Positions 12,790 through 25,224 of a DNA stretch of 64,000 bases are shown piece after piece. The DNA lies in contig OX463778.1 in the NCBI GenBank assembly GCA_949825025.1, forward strand, positions 50,616,829 to 50,680,828, read 5' to 3'. The stretch's first letter is position 1. Each line of letters begins with the position of its first letter. The notes beneath the pieces were generated by a model. That model was not told where the DNA came from and searched no databases. It saw only the letters and a program-made list of their open reading frames with translations. The translations under genes and the position numbers were made by a program. The DNA comes from Siphlonurus alternatus (lineage: Eukaryota; Arthropoda; Insecta; Ephemeroptera; Siphlonuridae).

Positions 12790-13434
12790 TTTCCTCGTGT
12801 GGCTGTACATAATACAACATGGAGGTACAAAGGTTTTTTCTTAATCTTAAATTATAATTTTGAGTGCACAATATATAATACCGTTTAAAAAAATAAGCAA
12901 TAGAAAATATCCTGATGAAAAATATCCAAAATTTCATTTTAATTTAATTATAATAAATTATAATTTTAGAATAAATTTAGTAAAACAAGATGTAAATTAC
13001 CACTGATATTTGTAAATTTTGAAATTTTTATAGGAAAAATTTATATAGTAAAATTATTTTGATTATTTATTATGTTATATTTATATAAAAAATATTCACA
13101 TGAAATGACCGGAGAGTTTTTATAAGATCTCTGTAAATACTAGCACATAAAAATTACAATGAATATAATGTTACACGAGTGAACTCGACACTTAAAATAT
13201 TTCACTGCAGTGCACTCACTTTTTGTGTCCATCTTCCCCCGAGTGTCCGGCGTTGGAGTGGTGTCCACCCTCGAATCCTGCCGATCCTCCGCCCAGGTGC
13301 TTTGCCGAACCACCGTACTCCTGCTGGAAACCGTCCTGGAACTCCTTCTTGTAGCCATTGACTCCAATGGCGAGGGTGTGGTGAGCACACAACGCTACCA
13401 GGAGCACCACTACCATGTGAACTGTAGAAGACAT
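10988..13434 (-). CDS. Secreted glycine-rich cuticle-like protein (2 exons)
   Basis: Exon 1 is 13434-13220 and exon 2 is 12062-10988. The GT..AG join completes a Lys codon and gives 429 aa. The start MSSTVHMVVVLLVALCAHH is a classical signal peptide ending near HTLA. A polar region rich in Gly, His, Lys and Asn follows, with a block around GHKKEGFENSHHKEETGKTT and FFDESSDGGDHF. Lys/His blocks of this kind occur in many arthropod cuticle and glycine-rich secreted proteins. The C-terminal half consists of GGG[IYL] and GIGHGIGGG repeats ending GGYGAY. I chose the ATG at 13434 over the in-frame ATG at 13467 because a TATA-like box at 13472-13478 puts the transcription start between them. A structural, extracellular role is inferred; the exact cuticle family is not established. 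The open frames on the opposite strand are shadows of the repeats. Confidence 0.85.
12573..12792. repeat. (TTTA)n tetranucleotide microsatellite
   Basis: About 220 bp of TTTA/ATTT repeats with a few C substitutions, inside the single intron of the glycine-rich gene. Confidence 0.95.
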
Positions 13435-13471
13435 GTCGAGCAAGTGATACCTTCTGCAGCAAACCACTGGC

Positions 13472-13478
13472 TATTTAA
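13472..13478 (-). promoter_or_regulatory. TATA-like box of the glycine-rich gene
   Basis: The minus strand reads TTAAATA here, 38 nt upstream of the preferred ATG at 13434. A start site about 30 nt downstream would give a very short 5' UTR, common for arthropod cuticle genes. Confidence 0.5.
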
Positions 13479-13499
13479 CCAAACTTCGGTGTCCGTTGG

Positions 13500-14269
13500 T
13501 GTACCTAACACCATCAATTAGATAGGGTCAAATAACAAAACGGAAAATGTTTTGAAGGTAAAATTTTAAAACCTAAGCCAATAAAAATTTATCAACCTTG
13601 TATTATAATTTGATACGCAAAAGTTATAGACTTACAAAAATTTTATACCTAAAAATCTTTGTCGTTCTAGAATATACTTAAATACATTGTCTTTTTCACG
13701 GAGGTGTTAAATAGGAATTCTACTTAATATAATAGTGAATTTAAACATGGCTTGATGAGATTTTATTTTTTTATACGTTAATTCTTTTGTTGTTTAATTT
13801 CGTTCTGCATTATGGTCTGGATCAAGCGATGAATTAAATGTCAGGATGTTGTAATGTTTTAAGTACTGAGTCATGATAAATCACAAATATTTTAGCAAAT
13901 AACAATAGGATCAGTTTTTTACTCCTGTGATATATTTCACATGCTTTAATTTATATCACACGTGTAGTATATAATATTGTTTAATAATTTGATTATAAAA
14001 AGTGACATGACATACCTTTGTCTCTGTACCTCTCTCTCTCGTGATTTTCAAAAACCTCTTCCGTTCCTATAAGATTAATAAAAATAGTATATTATATTTT
14101 ATTTATATATATAATACTTTTATATATTATGTTTTTTTATTATTTTATCTCTTTAAGATGCATCGTTTTTTATTTTACATTTAAAGAAACCAAAATATAG
14201 AATAAATGTATTATTGGAAAATTGAAAAATTGCCTGTAATATTGAAATAAAATTTTCAAATTTTCTTTT
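13500..14269. other. Non-coding upstream region
   Basis: AT-rich sequence 5' of the glycine-rich gene. No gene or recognised repeat seen. Confidence 0.5.
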
Positions 14270-14340
14270 ATAACATTGGTCTTAGGAGACAGTCCTCCCC
14301 CCCCCCCCTCCCCCGAAATTTGGTTTTGGATCCGCGCCTG
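14270..14340. mobile_element. Fragment related to the hAT MITE at 25055
   Basis: Contains AACATTGGTCTTAGGAGACA, the near-complement of an internal stretch of the 25055 element. After a C-rich run comes the terminus TGGATCCGCGCCTG. The matching left end is absent, so this is a truncated or rearranged copy. Confidence 0.6.
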
Positions 14341-14520
14341 AGTGGCGATCAGCCACCATTTCGAAGGAGGAGGGGGTATTAGAGACGATGAGCCAACAGG
14401 GGTCGCTGGGACCCAGCGAGGCCGGCTGGGAGACTGCAAGGAATAGAGATTTAAAAGGATTCGGACGGGGTCCCTTACTGCATGTGGATTGAAGCTGACG
14501 GGACAGGCCACGTGGTGAAA
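14341..14520. other. Unassigned GC-rich block
   Basis: About 180 bp, much richer in GC than the surroundings, directly after the hAT-like terminus and followed by a 10-A run. The minus strand has a 58-codon open frame beginning MACPVSFNPHAVRDP, with no recognised domain. It may be the body of a retroposed or MITE-borne sequence rather than a gene. Confidence 0.35.
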
Positions 14521-15742
14521 AAAAAAATACTCTGCTGATATTAAATATATTCATAATTCGGATCATAATATAACATATATGATATAATGATTTGTATGCA
14601 TATTGGCAACACTACTAATATTAAGTAATAAAATTTGAAAGTTATTACAAACCGTCGTGTATTAAATACTAGGTAGAATTTATATTGTTGTTGTTTTGCA
14701 CTCAAACTCTCAATATTTTTCAAATAATTAAAAAAAGTTAAGTAGACAAGCAAGCTTTATGGGGCCAGCCCATGATCGATATAGAACTATAAATTGGACC
14801 TGCTTCGCGATGATGCTTTGCAGTAGTATAAATTCTCATATTATTTTAATATACTTTTGCTATATTTAGCCTTTTCATTTACTAGCAATTAATGTATATA
14901 TTTTGTGTTTATTTCATTAGTAAACCAAATCTGAAATTAAATTTTAAGAAAATCACAAACTGGAAAAATAAACTATAAAATAATATAAACTGTAAAATAA
15001 AATAAAATAAACTGTAAAATAAAAATGTATTCGCTTCATTAAACAAAATGAGAAGAATATTTTTAATTCGAGAGGTTGTGAGAAAATAATTATTTATCTT
15101 GGTTCTTCGTCTGGAATTCAGCAAAACTACGTCCAGCTTTAATTAAAAATGTTTACATCTATTTTTAAGTTGAATATATTATTTGAGGAGCAAAAAATAA
15201 AAATCACGTATTCAATTACTTTCTTTTTCATATAAATAAAATTATTATTTTTATTATATCTTGCGCCAATGTTACCAATGTAGTACATAGTAGTAATAAA
15301 TTATTACATTTTTTTTCTCTATATATACATTTCACAAATTTATAACATTTTAATCACTTTTAATTTATATAAGCACATGCGCAATATAAAATTTCCCTAT
15401 ATATTACTAATTTTTCTGTTATAATAGTGAAAAGTAAAATTATGTGTTCCTCTCTTTATCTATATATTATATGCTCGCCAGTCAAACATCAGAGCTTGCT
15501 TGAAAATAATAATAATGAAAATTTGGTACCTTTATAGTATCTGTACACCTGTGCAATATAAATTTCAGATAACATTTGAGTCCTTTTCCTAAAAAAAATA
15601 CTCCTTATGGCCTCATCATAATATGCTCATGATTTAAAAATAATTGTATCATGGTCAGCATGCTAGACTCATTTACAGTTCTTTTCTTTCGAGAACTATA
15701 TACTTGTATATAGTCCTTGCTTTTCTTTGGTGTATAGGTGCT
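14521..15742. other. AT-rich non-coding region
   Basis: No gene, RNA or repeat structure recognised. Confidence 0.5.
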
Positions 15743-15859
15743 ACCTACAATCCTAAGAAGCGAGACAAAAGGCTGCATGCACTAATTGATGTCATCCTCG
15801 ATGAATTTGTCCGTGGCTTACGTCAGTTCCGACGCCCCCACGACGTAATGCTGCGGTAA
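15743..15859 (+). other. Exon-like island, unassigned
   Basis: A pyrimidine-rich acceptor-like stretch ending in TATAG is followed by a frame read as ATYNPKKRDKRLHALIDVIL and on to a stop at 15857-15859. GC content rises sharply here and stays higher to about 16,000. The same DNA on the minus strand has a strong donor-like CTGAC/GTAAGC and TGACGTAA-type CRE motifs, so it could instead be a promoter or first-exon island. No protein family recognised. Confidence 0.25.
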
Positions 15860-16470
<611 letters not shown>

Positions 16471-16778
16471 GGGTGCAATGAACATCCGGGAGACATTGCC
16501 GTGGACCTGCTGGGTAAACAGCCGCCCCTAAGCCGCCACGATGATAGCTCGCCAGGTCATTAGCACTTGTGTAACATTATTAACTGTGACATCGTGGGAC
16601 GCTGCATATCTGAAAATTTTCTTTTTAATATTACAGATCGTTCAAAGTGCATCACCTGATGCAAAAAGGCTTCAATTCAGTCTTATTGTTAGTTTACAAC
16701 ACCAAAAAAGAAAAGTGAATATTAAAAACATAAGAAGATGTATTGCATTAGAACTTCCTTCTTCTCCACAATGTTTAT
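16471..16778. other. Non-coding stretch between microsatellite and MITE
   Basis: An 88-codon open frame starts at 16541, but it has no recognisable domain, its codon usage follows the AT background, and it runs into the transposon. I do not support a gene. Confidence 0.4.
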
Positions 16779-17171
16779 TTAAGGTAGAGATAACGCCGAA
16801 CAGCTGATCGACGTAATCCCCTATGATTAACATGTAAACCTTGGCAAATTGACAAAAATTCTGAATTTTTTAAGAGAGGCAGATATTAGTGCCTAAAAGC
16901 CATAGAAAAAATTGCAAAACGATTTAACGAGCCGATTTTTTTTAATTAATTTTTTTAATTTTCAGCATAGGGCTTTCCCATGGAGAGCAAAACTAAAAAA
17001 TTAATTTAAAAAAATCGGCTCGTTAAATGTTTTTGAAACTTTTGCTATGGCTTTTAGGCACTAATATCTGCCTCTCAAAAAAATTTCAGAATTTTTGTCA
17101 ATTTGCTAAGGTTTACATGTTAATCAAAGGGGATTACGTCGAACAGCTGTTCGACGTTATCTCTACCTTAA
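16779..17171. mobile_element. Palindromic TTAA-flanked foldback element (B-type copy 1)
   Basis: TTAA at both ends (16779-16782, 17168-17171). The terminal repeats GGTAGAGATAACGCCGAACA and GACGTTATCTCTACC extend into arms covering almost the whole element. Each arm holds TTAACATGTAAACC and GCCTAAAAGCCATAG motifs and a CAGCTG near the tip. No coding capacity. Confidence 0.9.
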
Positions 17172-17705
17172 GAACTAACAAAAATGCATTTTAAAAGCCA
17201 GTATACATAAAAGAACATATATAAAACCTTTATTAAAAAAATAAATATTATTATATATACATAAATGTATATTAATCATTTATAGTACATAATTATATAT
17301 GCCATAGGAATTTTTTTCAAATTAACTTTAATAATTTTTCTTGCTAACATTAAATAAAATACATGAGAAAAACAATAAAAACTTTATACCAAGAAGTGAT
17401 ATATAGGGAGGGGGGAGGGAGAATGTCTGCTTGCAAGATGAGGACTAGCAACAACAACAAAGTCAAGCCCCCCAGAGGTTTGGGTAGCATATACGGAAGG
17501 AGGGGAGAGGTTCCTGCTCGCCCCCGCCCCCCTCAAGCCACCCACTACATGGCAAGAAGAAGATGCTCCTCCCTCCCCTACCACCCACTGGCTGACACCA
17601 CAGAAGATTTCCAGATGACGCGCTCGTCACTCTCCGTTTCAGTTGCTCCTCGCCCAGTTCACGGTGCGTTGCTGATAACACGTCAGCCCGCGAGGTGCAG
17701 CGACG

Positions 17706-17774
17706 ATGCAGAGCACCGCCATGTCACGTCTGCAGGCAGTAGAGGACTTCTCCAACACCAAGCTCGTCGCTCAG
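17706..17774 (+). CDS. Candidate first coding exon (transporter or bHLH gene)
   Basis: ATG followed by 23 codons (MQSTAMSRLQAVEDFSNTKL, then VAQ), ending in a phase-0 junction CTCAG/GTATCA, in a GC-rich stretch (17,480-17,775). It joins in phase to two acceptors. With the transporter exon at 43771 it reads TKLVAQ-VGAALVAHGHS, a natural lead-in to membrane segment 1, but that needs a 26-kb intron spanning the bHLH gene. With the bHLH exon at 18861 the intron is 1.1 kb, but the joined tail has no diagnostic motif. I slightly prefer the transporter on sequence and cannot exclude the other; it may also be chance. Confidence 0.4.
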
Positions 17775-17819
17775 GTATCATGGTCACTGTGAACCGAGTG
17801 CATGCATGGGAATATTAGC

Positions 17820-18740
17820 AATATGAGGCGCAAATGATGTATCGCATATATTATTATAGTTTAAACTTGGAAGTGAAATATCATGTAATGCATATCTCAA
17901 TAATATGTATACATGTATTTTTATTTATTTTTTTATTTAAAATGAGACATTTTTGCACATTCATTTTTATACTTATAAAAAAAACAGGGTAGCTAAAAGC
18001 TGGAACTAATTAGTATACTGTGTTTTTCTTGCGTGTAATCAAGTATATCAAAATGCATGCATTTCATTTTGATTACTTTATAAAAATTCAAAGTCATATA
18101 TTTCTTTAATATACTGCATGAGCACACGGCATGCGTGACAAGTTAGTTTATTATAAATGTTAATGAATTAAAATTTAATTAATTAAAAAAACAGACTTTT
18201 TATTTATTTTTATTTTTTACTTTTTTTGGTTGCATAAAGCATACATTTTGTTCACTTCAAAAAATTAGTATACAAAATTTTTACGTGTTTTCCTTGCACA
18301 ACTTGCAAAAAATATATAACAGAAAATTTAACTTTTTTGACTGAATAAAATTCCTTGGCAAATAATAGTAATAATTATAATACATAAATTATACAATTAT
18401 GTTATATTTTAAATTAAATCTGGACAATTTTTTATTTTCTCTCTCTTTCAAACAACCTAGCAGAAAATCATAAATTTTAACAGTCTGATACGTATAAGCA
18501 GAATATTGAATTTAATTGTATTTAATCTATTTCTTAAATTGCAAGTTTGTTAAATATTTTCTCTATAGCACCAATTTAAATAAAACGAAGCTTATTTTTA
18601 CACACAAGCATTTAAAGCATTTATTTAAATTTAACAACGTGTGTCGTAATCTCTATCGTCTCGAGTTCATTTTTAGTTGGAATATCAACAGCTCCGACGA
18701 ACGACTAATTGTAGCTAATACATATGTGACTGCTGGCGTC
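17820..18740. other. AT-rich non-coding region
   Basis: No gene seen. From about 18,740 the GC content climbs towards the bHLH exon. A frame open from 18516 without an ATG runs into that exon and is not supported as coding in its AT-rich part. Confidence 0.45.
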
Positions 18741-18860
18741 CATAGACTGTATATACTCGTAGCTCACGTTAACGCTGAGAAGCTTAGCCTTCACGCACGT
18801 CTGGCGGTGTCAGAGCAACAGTGGACCGTCCAAGGTGCTAATCAGTTGTGGCGGTGGCAG

Positions 18861-21800
18861 GCGCGGGGCGGACGGTCGCGGCGCAGCACCTCGCGAGCCA
18901 GCAGGCCCAGCAGCAGCAGCCCACCCGCCAGACAACGCAACCAAGCCAACGCCAGGGAGCGAGATCGCACTCACAGGTAGCTCTTTCCGGTGAACACGAC
19001 CTGCTGAGGTTTTCATTTCAAACTTGCAATGTAACAGAGCTTCGTGTGTGTTCCTTTATTTATTAGTTACAATAAACAAGGAAATACTTAATATATTTCC
19101 GGCTACTTTCAATGGAAATATTTCAATGGACAACATACATGAAAAAAATTTATTGCAGAAATGAATAGAGGGTACCAAATTATGCTACTCTGAATTTTTT
19201 CAGATTTTTTTGAGACCCGGAACTATTTTTAAATAATTATTGAAAGTCATGCGATTTCAGTTGGCACCCCTGCAGCCTTAATAAAAAGGATATAGACTGG
19301 ACGCCTATTGACGCCTCTAGGGGGCGTGGCCGCACTTTCAATAATTATTTAAAAATAGTTCTGGGTCTCAAAAAAATCTGAAAAAATTCAGAGTAGCATA
19401 ATTTGGTACCCTCTATTCATTTCTGCAACAAAAAAATTTCATGTTTGTTGTCCATTGATTTTACAATTAATTTTTAAAGAATTCACTTTTACTATACACA
19501 CACGCAAACACGTTGAATTTACTCACGTATTATATATTTATAAATATAATATATTAAGCATGTATATATTAATATAATGTATTCAGTCTTTGCATGTTTC
19601 ATTCATTCTGTTTATTGCTCATTAAAAAGTCTTAATTTTGAATTTAATCATGGCATATTATGAAATATTTTAACCAATTCACGTCGGGAGCAAACGTCTT
19701 TAAATTATTTAAAATAAAAATTTTCTAAATTTTTTCTATATGTCTTTTAAATTGACAGATGTGGTAACACCGCCAGATGTAATGCGCGACAGTTGCAATT
19801 TTTGATAGTTAATTTTTTTTTATTTTCTTATCTCTGAACTTAGAATTTTATCGCAATGCTATTCAGACTTTTTTCTTTCTTTTTTGCATTTTGCGGTCTC
19901 ATTTTAGAATCTTTGAATCTGCTCCATAAATTTTAATTTCTGTGCTGAAATTTAATCCTTAAAAAATAATTATGACAACCAATGCATAAAGCACAATTTT
20001 TTTTTTACTATTGTAAAACACTTGAGACGATGCTGCTGTGTTTATAGTATCTAATGGCTACGTTAAATCTGAACACCAAAATGCGCACTGGCTGTAGTAT
20101 AACACGTTCCATGTGGCTCGAGGTTTTTTGGACCGGTGACTCATGCACTTTTTTGTGGGAGGTCCTCTAAAGGCCTCCCGAACTTTACAGCTGATGAGCC
20201 TAACAGCTTCAGCAGCGATGACAGATTCATTCCACTCACATCGCCGATTGAAAACAGTGTGTGACGTTCTCTCAAGTAGCCACTTACATTACTCAAAGTG
20301 TTGTACATGTTATATAATTTTTTTTTTTTTGCATTCAATTTGAGAGAGTCATGATGGGGAGGGGGGGGGAATCAGGCAATCAACAGGATACTTTTTTAGG
20401 CTACTCAAAACATTTTTAATTTTTTTTTAAGACAAAAATTTGAATTAATTTTTTTAATTTAACATGCAAAATAATATATAAATGTGTAGAAAAAATCAGG
20501 GCCTGAATTTATGAAACTGACTATTTTGAAAATAACTTCTTAGAATCTTTCACTATATTAAAATATGGTGGCTATTTGCTTTACAAAACCAGAGCATGTT
20601 CGAGTTTTGTATGAGTGGTGTTGTGATGTCGGTGACGCTAACTTGGTTTGCCGCTCGGCGTGGCTGGCCGGGGAACAGCGTGAACAGCGCCTTCTCTGCG
20701 CTGCGCACACTCATCCCCACCGAGCCTGCAGACCGGAAGCTATCCAAGATCGAGACCCTTCGCCTCGCCTCCAGCTACATCGCGCACCTCGGCTCGCAGC
20801 TCAGCGCCGGCGGTGAGTGCATGCATCGATTTGTGCGTCGATTTGTATTTCAGTTCAACATTTCCAGTAATTTCAGTGACTCAGATAAAATTGATCAAAA
20901 TGCGAAAAATACAAAGGTTCCAAATTACTCCGTCCACTTCTAATGCCACAATCCCTTCCTTCAGAAAGGCGAAAAATATCCTTTGAATTCGTTCAGTATT
21001 TAATTAAAATTTGTCCAAGGTTATTGTATCAAAACTGGTTTGTTCATAATTCATTGTCTTCTTCGCATAAGTTGAAAAAATATATATTTCCAATTGCAGG
21101 TAAGTTGATCATAATAAATATAAACTGGAAAAAAACACCTTACCCGAATTTGTTAAAACTTGAAGAAAAAATAATATTGTGATTTATTTATTATTATTAT
21201 TATTTTTTTAATAAACTTGTATCTTTTTTACGACTTCACCACCAATGAATTTCCAAATTGTGTTCAACAAAGCATTGATAGTCTAACCCTGATAATTTTA
21301 GCAGGTTATGAAATCATAAAACTATTTTATTTGCCATTTTTCATTCTGTCCGCCTGTAAGGTAGGCATCCCTTTGAGCTTCACAAGCTGCCTGAATATCT
21401 GGCGTGCAGAAAGAGAATTTGCAAAGCGTATCAATCCGTATCATAACCACGGAAATCCACCTATGGTATTAAATCATAGCTTATTATTCTAATGTAAATA
21501 TTAATTATTATAATAGTTGACTATGATCATTTTACAATCTCCATTTAACAGACAATTGCAAAAACAGAAACTATTTTGTTTATTTTTATTTTTTTTCTTT
21601 TCCTTATATAGAGCTGATTTCTGTTTTCTGTTTATGTTTACGTGAGGCGGGAGAGGAGTTTCCCTATACAAACACATTGCGAAGGGGGCGCAGGAGGGAG
21701 GGAAAAGAGAAAGTTTAGGCAGGCCAGATTATACAGTGAGCATAGGCAAAATGACGAAAAAAAAATTATAAAAAATACTTTTAACAGTTTTTTGGCGGTG

Positions 21801-22793
21801 AGATTTTTTTTATGAGTTCTATCGTGTACTGTTAAAGTATTATTGTAGTATTTAAAGTTGATTTATTTTATTAAGTTAAGTAAAAAAAATTATTGTACAC
21901 TTTGTTTATATATGCTAGTCCGTGCATCCTGGCCCTCCTCGCATGACGTCAGCGCAATCCCCTCTATACGTAGGTAGATGGCTTATTTTCCATGTAATGG
22001 AAGTTATTGCAGATTTTATGTGGTGCTCATTAGACTCTGGTCCGCAGGCGAGGTGGACCAGCCGTGTCTGTGGTCACCATCCCGCGAGTGCCACGCCGCC
22101 TGTGGGGAGGCCTCGAGCTCCCCCCGCGCCGTCTGCACCTTCTGCCTTGCCAGCCTGAAGCGCGCGGTGAGTGACCGTCGCATCTTAGATAACTAGATAT
22201 ATTGTACTGTGTTAGTAATTAATGAACAGCTTGTTCACGGTGAGTCATTAATATATTTTACAGCATTCATTATAGAAATATCTGCAATGTTTTTAAATAT
22301 GTACTATATGTATAATAAAATATATATCACTTTAGTTACAATTGCAAAAAGAACCTGCCTGCTCTTATGATACTTAACTTTATTGTTATTATCAATAAAT
22401 TTAAAATGTAATTATACATATATTAATTAAAAAAACTGCGAATAACAATAAAAGAAGATCCAAAATAAAATAGAAACCTCTCACCTCACTTAAAATCCTG
22501 ATCTCGAATTATTTTGAAATGTATTTTGGCACTGATACATAAAGCTATTATACAAAAATAATATATTGAATTCCTCACCAAACCTCTCATGAGCTCCAAA
22601 TATTAAACACCAGTAAAAACAATTTGAAGCTATTTAAGCGTATAATTTTTCCAGCTTGAAACTGCTAAAAATCTTTACTCTGATGTTACAGAAGTCCGGC
22701 ATGAGTTCCTGGGAGCATGCGCACCACGTGGTCACCTCGCAGGTCAGCAGCGCCTCCCCGTGCTCCACTTCGCGCCACGATGCCGGCTGGTAG
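18861..22793 (+). CDS. bHLH transcription factor of the paraxis/scleraxis (TCF15/SCX) group, N-terminus uncertain
   Basis: Nuclear DNA-binding regulator; relatives act in mesoderm, muscle-attachment and tendon lineages. Exons: 18861-18976, 20679-20812, 22048-22166, 22692-22793. The GT..AG borders and phases agree and give 156 aa after the unresolved start. The basic region reads [16 protein letters not shown], and the split Ser codon joins [20 protein letters not shown], then [20 protein letters not shown]. This is the helix-loop-helix characteristic of this group. Exon 3 carries [14 protein letters not shown], matching the conserved C-terminal CTFCL-type motif of scleraxis and paraxis. The exon 1 frame has no ATG before the stop upstream, so a 5' exon is needed. 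In-phase acceptors occur at 18861 and 18846, and 17706-17774 is one possible partner. Intron 1 carries a palindromic MITE. Confidence 0.85.
19123..19458. mobile_element. Palindromic foldback element (family E) in bHLH intron 1
   Basis: The arms start TCAATGGACAAC and end GTTGTCCATTGA. They pair across most of 336 bp, including GAGGGTACCAAATTATGCTA. The unpaired centre is more GC-rich. The arm motif GAATTTTTTCAG with GGAACTA resembles the element at 43060. The target duplication is unclear. Confidence 0.85.
20101..20290. promoter_or_regulatory. GC-richer island in bHLH intron 1, possible enhancer
   Basis: A stretch with less AT bias, containing an AP-1-like GGTGACTCATGC and a CAGCTG E-box-like motif. 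The minus-strand frame across it has no recognised domain. Regulatory function is inference only. Confidence 0.25.
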
Positions 22794-25054
22794 CGACCCC
22801 GAGCACCACGCTGCGTCAACCGCTTGGTGGCAGCACGTCCGCGGCGGCGTTCTCAAACTGACCCCCTTGGTGTCAACCCTCGCTCTGTTGGTGCCTCAGC
22901 GATCCCTGACATGACTCTGCACATTCCACACTGAATCTGCATTCCCTGTGAAGAAGAAACTTAGTTTTAATTCAGTGTGCCATTTTTATATGTTTTTAAA
23001 TATAATTAATTAATATAATTACGTTATTAAGTCGAATTATGCTTAATTCGAATCTCCTCGCTAACATATGCAATTTTGGAATCGTATCAAGTCTTCATTT
23101 AATACTTTTTTTTAGATTTAGATATTCAATAAGCTATAGGGTGTACGAGAAGTTGCATAGATTTCAGGGGACTCATAATTTTATGTATTGTTTTTTCTTT
23201 AGACCATGCTCAGGGCTGGCATGATAAATAATATTTGCTACAAAATCACATAATCTCGAGCACTCACGTTGGTTAAGACGCCCAACAAGGTACAACACTC
23301 TTGTCAATTATCAGTGCTCCATTTGAAGATCAATTCATGGGAATTTATACATCCAAATTACCCAAAACCATACTTAGAAATATTTGCATTAAATACATTT
23401 ATTCCTTTTTGAATTTTGACCTGTCCACGAAATTTACTAAACTATTAATCTTGGAATTAAGTTTTCATATTTAATTTTCTAACTCTTACCTCCTTGTGTT
23501 CAAGTGTCATTGTCAATATAATGTTAACTGTTCGTGTCTAATTGAAGCAGTAATATATTTTTGTACTATTAAATGTAATTTATGAAATTCCTTAAGTTAA
23601 AGCGCATGCAGAAATTTAAAATAAAAACATAATAATTATTGTATACTTTCAAATTTTCTTTTCATTTCAAATTAATTTATACAAAAAACAACGAACTTTA
23701 TTTATATAATAAAAAAAAAAAAACATAATATGTATATTAATGAGGAATTCTACAGATAATTAGTTGAATAATTTACAATTGTGTTTATTACGTTGCATAT
23801 TTATAAGATTAAATCTGTCAGTTAAATTTTCTTTCAATTTTGCATGATCATGTAATCACGTATGTTTTTATAATTATACAAAGAAAGTCAGTATGTAACA
23901 TGTAAAGTTAAAAAAAATATAGTTATATAGTAAGTCTACTTGTTTTAAATTGATCATCTTCTGTTTTCGATGATAAATATTGTCACGAAGATTCGTGATA
24001 GAATTGCTTATCATTACATAAATGCAAACCTTATCAAGAATAGAAGATTCTCTCAGTTTAATATCATGGTTATTAATGATTTGAAATAGCTACTTCGGTT
24101 TTAATTTCATGACAACAGATAAAATCAATGGCAATTCTTAAATAAAAGTTAAGTAAATCATTATATTGATCCTTCAATTTTCCGTGACAAGTGAATATTA
24201 TCTTTTTTTTTTCTTTTTTTTTCGTATAAAATGATATTGCAAAATCTTTTCGTAATAGTAATTAATCAACAAATAAGGAAATGCTTGAGGATAAGGTCAC
24301 AGTTGTGGGCGACTCCAGCAGCGAGGTTCAAACGCACAGGCTCATTTACCGTCATTTACGTGCTTTTTGCTCAGTGAAGCGAAAGCGAGTCTTGTTAATT
24401 TTTTTAGTCTTAATTTTAGCGTCTCGGTTGGTGCGACACTGTGGCAAGACGGGAGGGTTCCCGCCGTACACTGTAAATGAAGCCCGGTAACCGCAAACTA
24501 CTTTCATTGGGTCAAGTTACATTCTACAGCTAAATAGCTGTTGAAATATGTGAAGTCAAATTATAATCGTACATAAATATAAAAGATCGAGACTTAAGAA
24601 TAATTATACAGAACAATAACCTTTATGGATTTACAAATTAAATCACTTAATAATGTTATTCCTATGACCTATGACCATTAATTAATACTTGCAATCTTTC
24701 AATTAAGATTGCATGAAGCTCTGGGATACTTTTCACAGGAGCACTAATAAAAATATTTAGTGCTGGAGTGAAAGAAATGTTAACTTAAAAAAAGATTAGT
24801 TTAAGTAGTTTTATATTTTTATCATGTTACTTTCTTACCTTCCGACTGATATAAGAGAGCGCGTGTACTAGCATGAATCCACACATGTCGAGTCATTTAC
24901 AATTTAAATAACACCATGCCAATATGAGAATACATCCTCATTAATTAAGGGATCACGTGTAGAAAAATCAGTTTTCTTGTTTACAAATAAAAAGACTCGT
25001 AAATCCTGGTTTCTGTGTATAACTACTGACATAGCTATTATATATATCCCTGTG
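22794..25054. other. bHLH 3' UTR and AT-rich intergenic DNA
   Basis: GC-rich sequence continues to about 22,920 and is probably 3' UTR. The rest is AT-rich. AATAAA occurs near 23,620. A 69-codon frame at 24281 has a GC-richer start but no domain or splice support, and I do not call it. Confidence 0.45.
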
Positions 25055-25224
25055 CAGGCGCGGATCCAGGAAAAAATTCCGGAGGGGGCTGCCTCCGTAA
25101 GGCCAATGTTAAAACAAAATTTTGGAGTGGGGGTAGTGCCTATATTGCCCATGTTAAATCCAAAATTTCGGGAGGGGCTGCAGCCCCCCTAGCCCAGCCC
25201 CCCTTCCCCTTGGATCCGCGCCTG
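25055..25224. mobile_element. hAT-type MITE, 170 bp
   Basis: The terminal inverted repeats CAGGCGCGGATCCA and TGGATCCGCGCCTG flank a G-rich then C-rich body. The 8-bp flanks TCCCTGTG (25047-25054) and TCCCTATG (25225-25232) differ at one base, consistent with an aged hAT target duplication. No coding capacity. Confidence 0.85.

Noticed and set aside
16541..16807. 88-codon open frame beginning MIARQVISTCVTLL
   Set aside because: It runs into a transposon end, has no domain or splice support, and its composition matches the background.
18516..18860. Frame open upstream of the bHLH exon (about 115 codons)
   Set aside because: No ATG, AT-background codon usage and no domain; splicing into the exon is more likely.
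24281..24490. 69-codon frame beginning MLEDKVTVVGDSSSE considered as a 5' exon of the transporter
   Set aside because: No convincing donor in phase 0 and no similarity to transporter N-termini.
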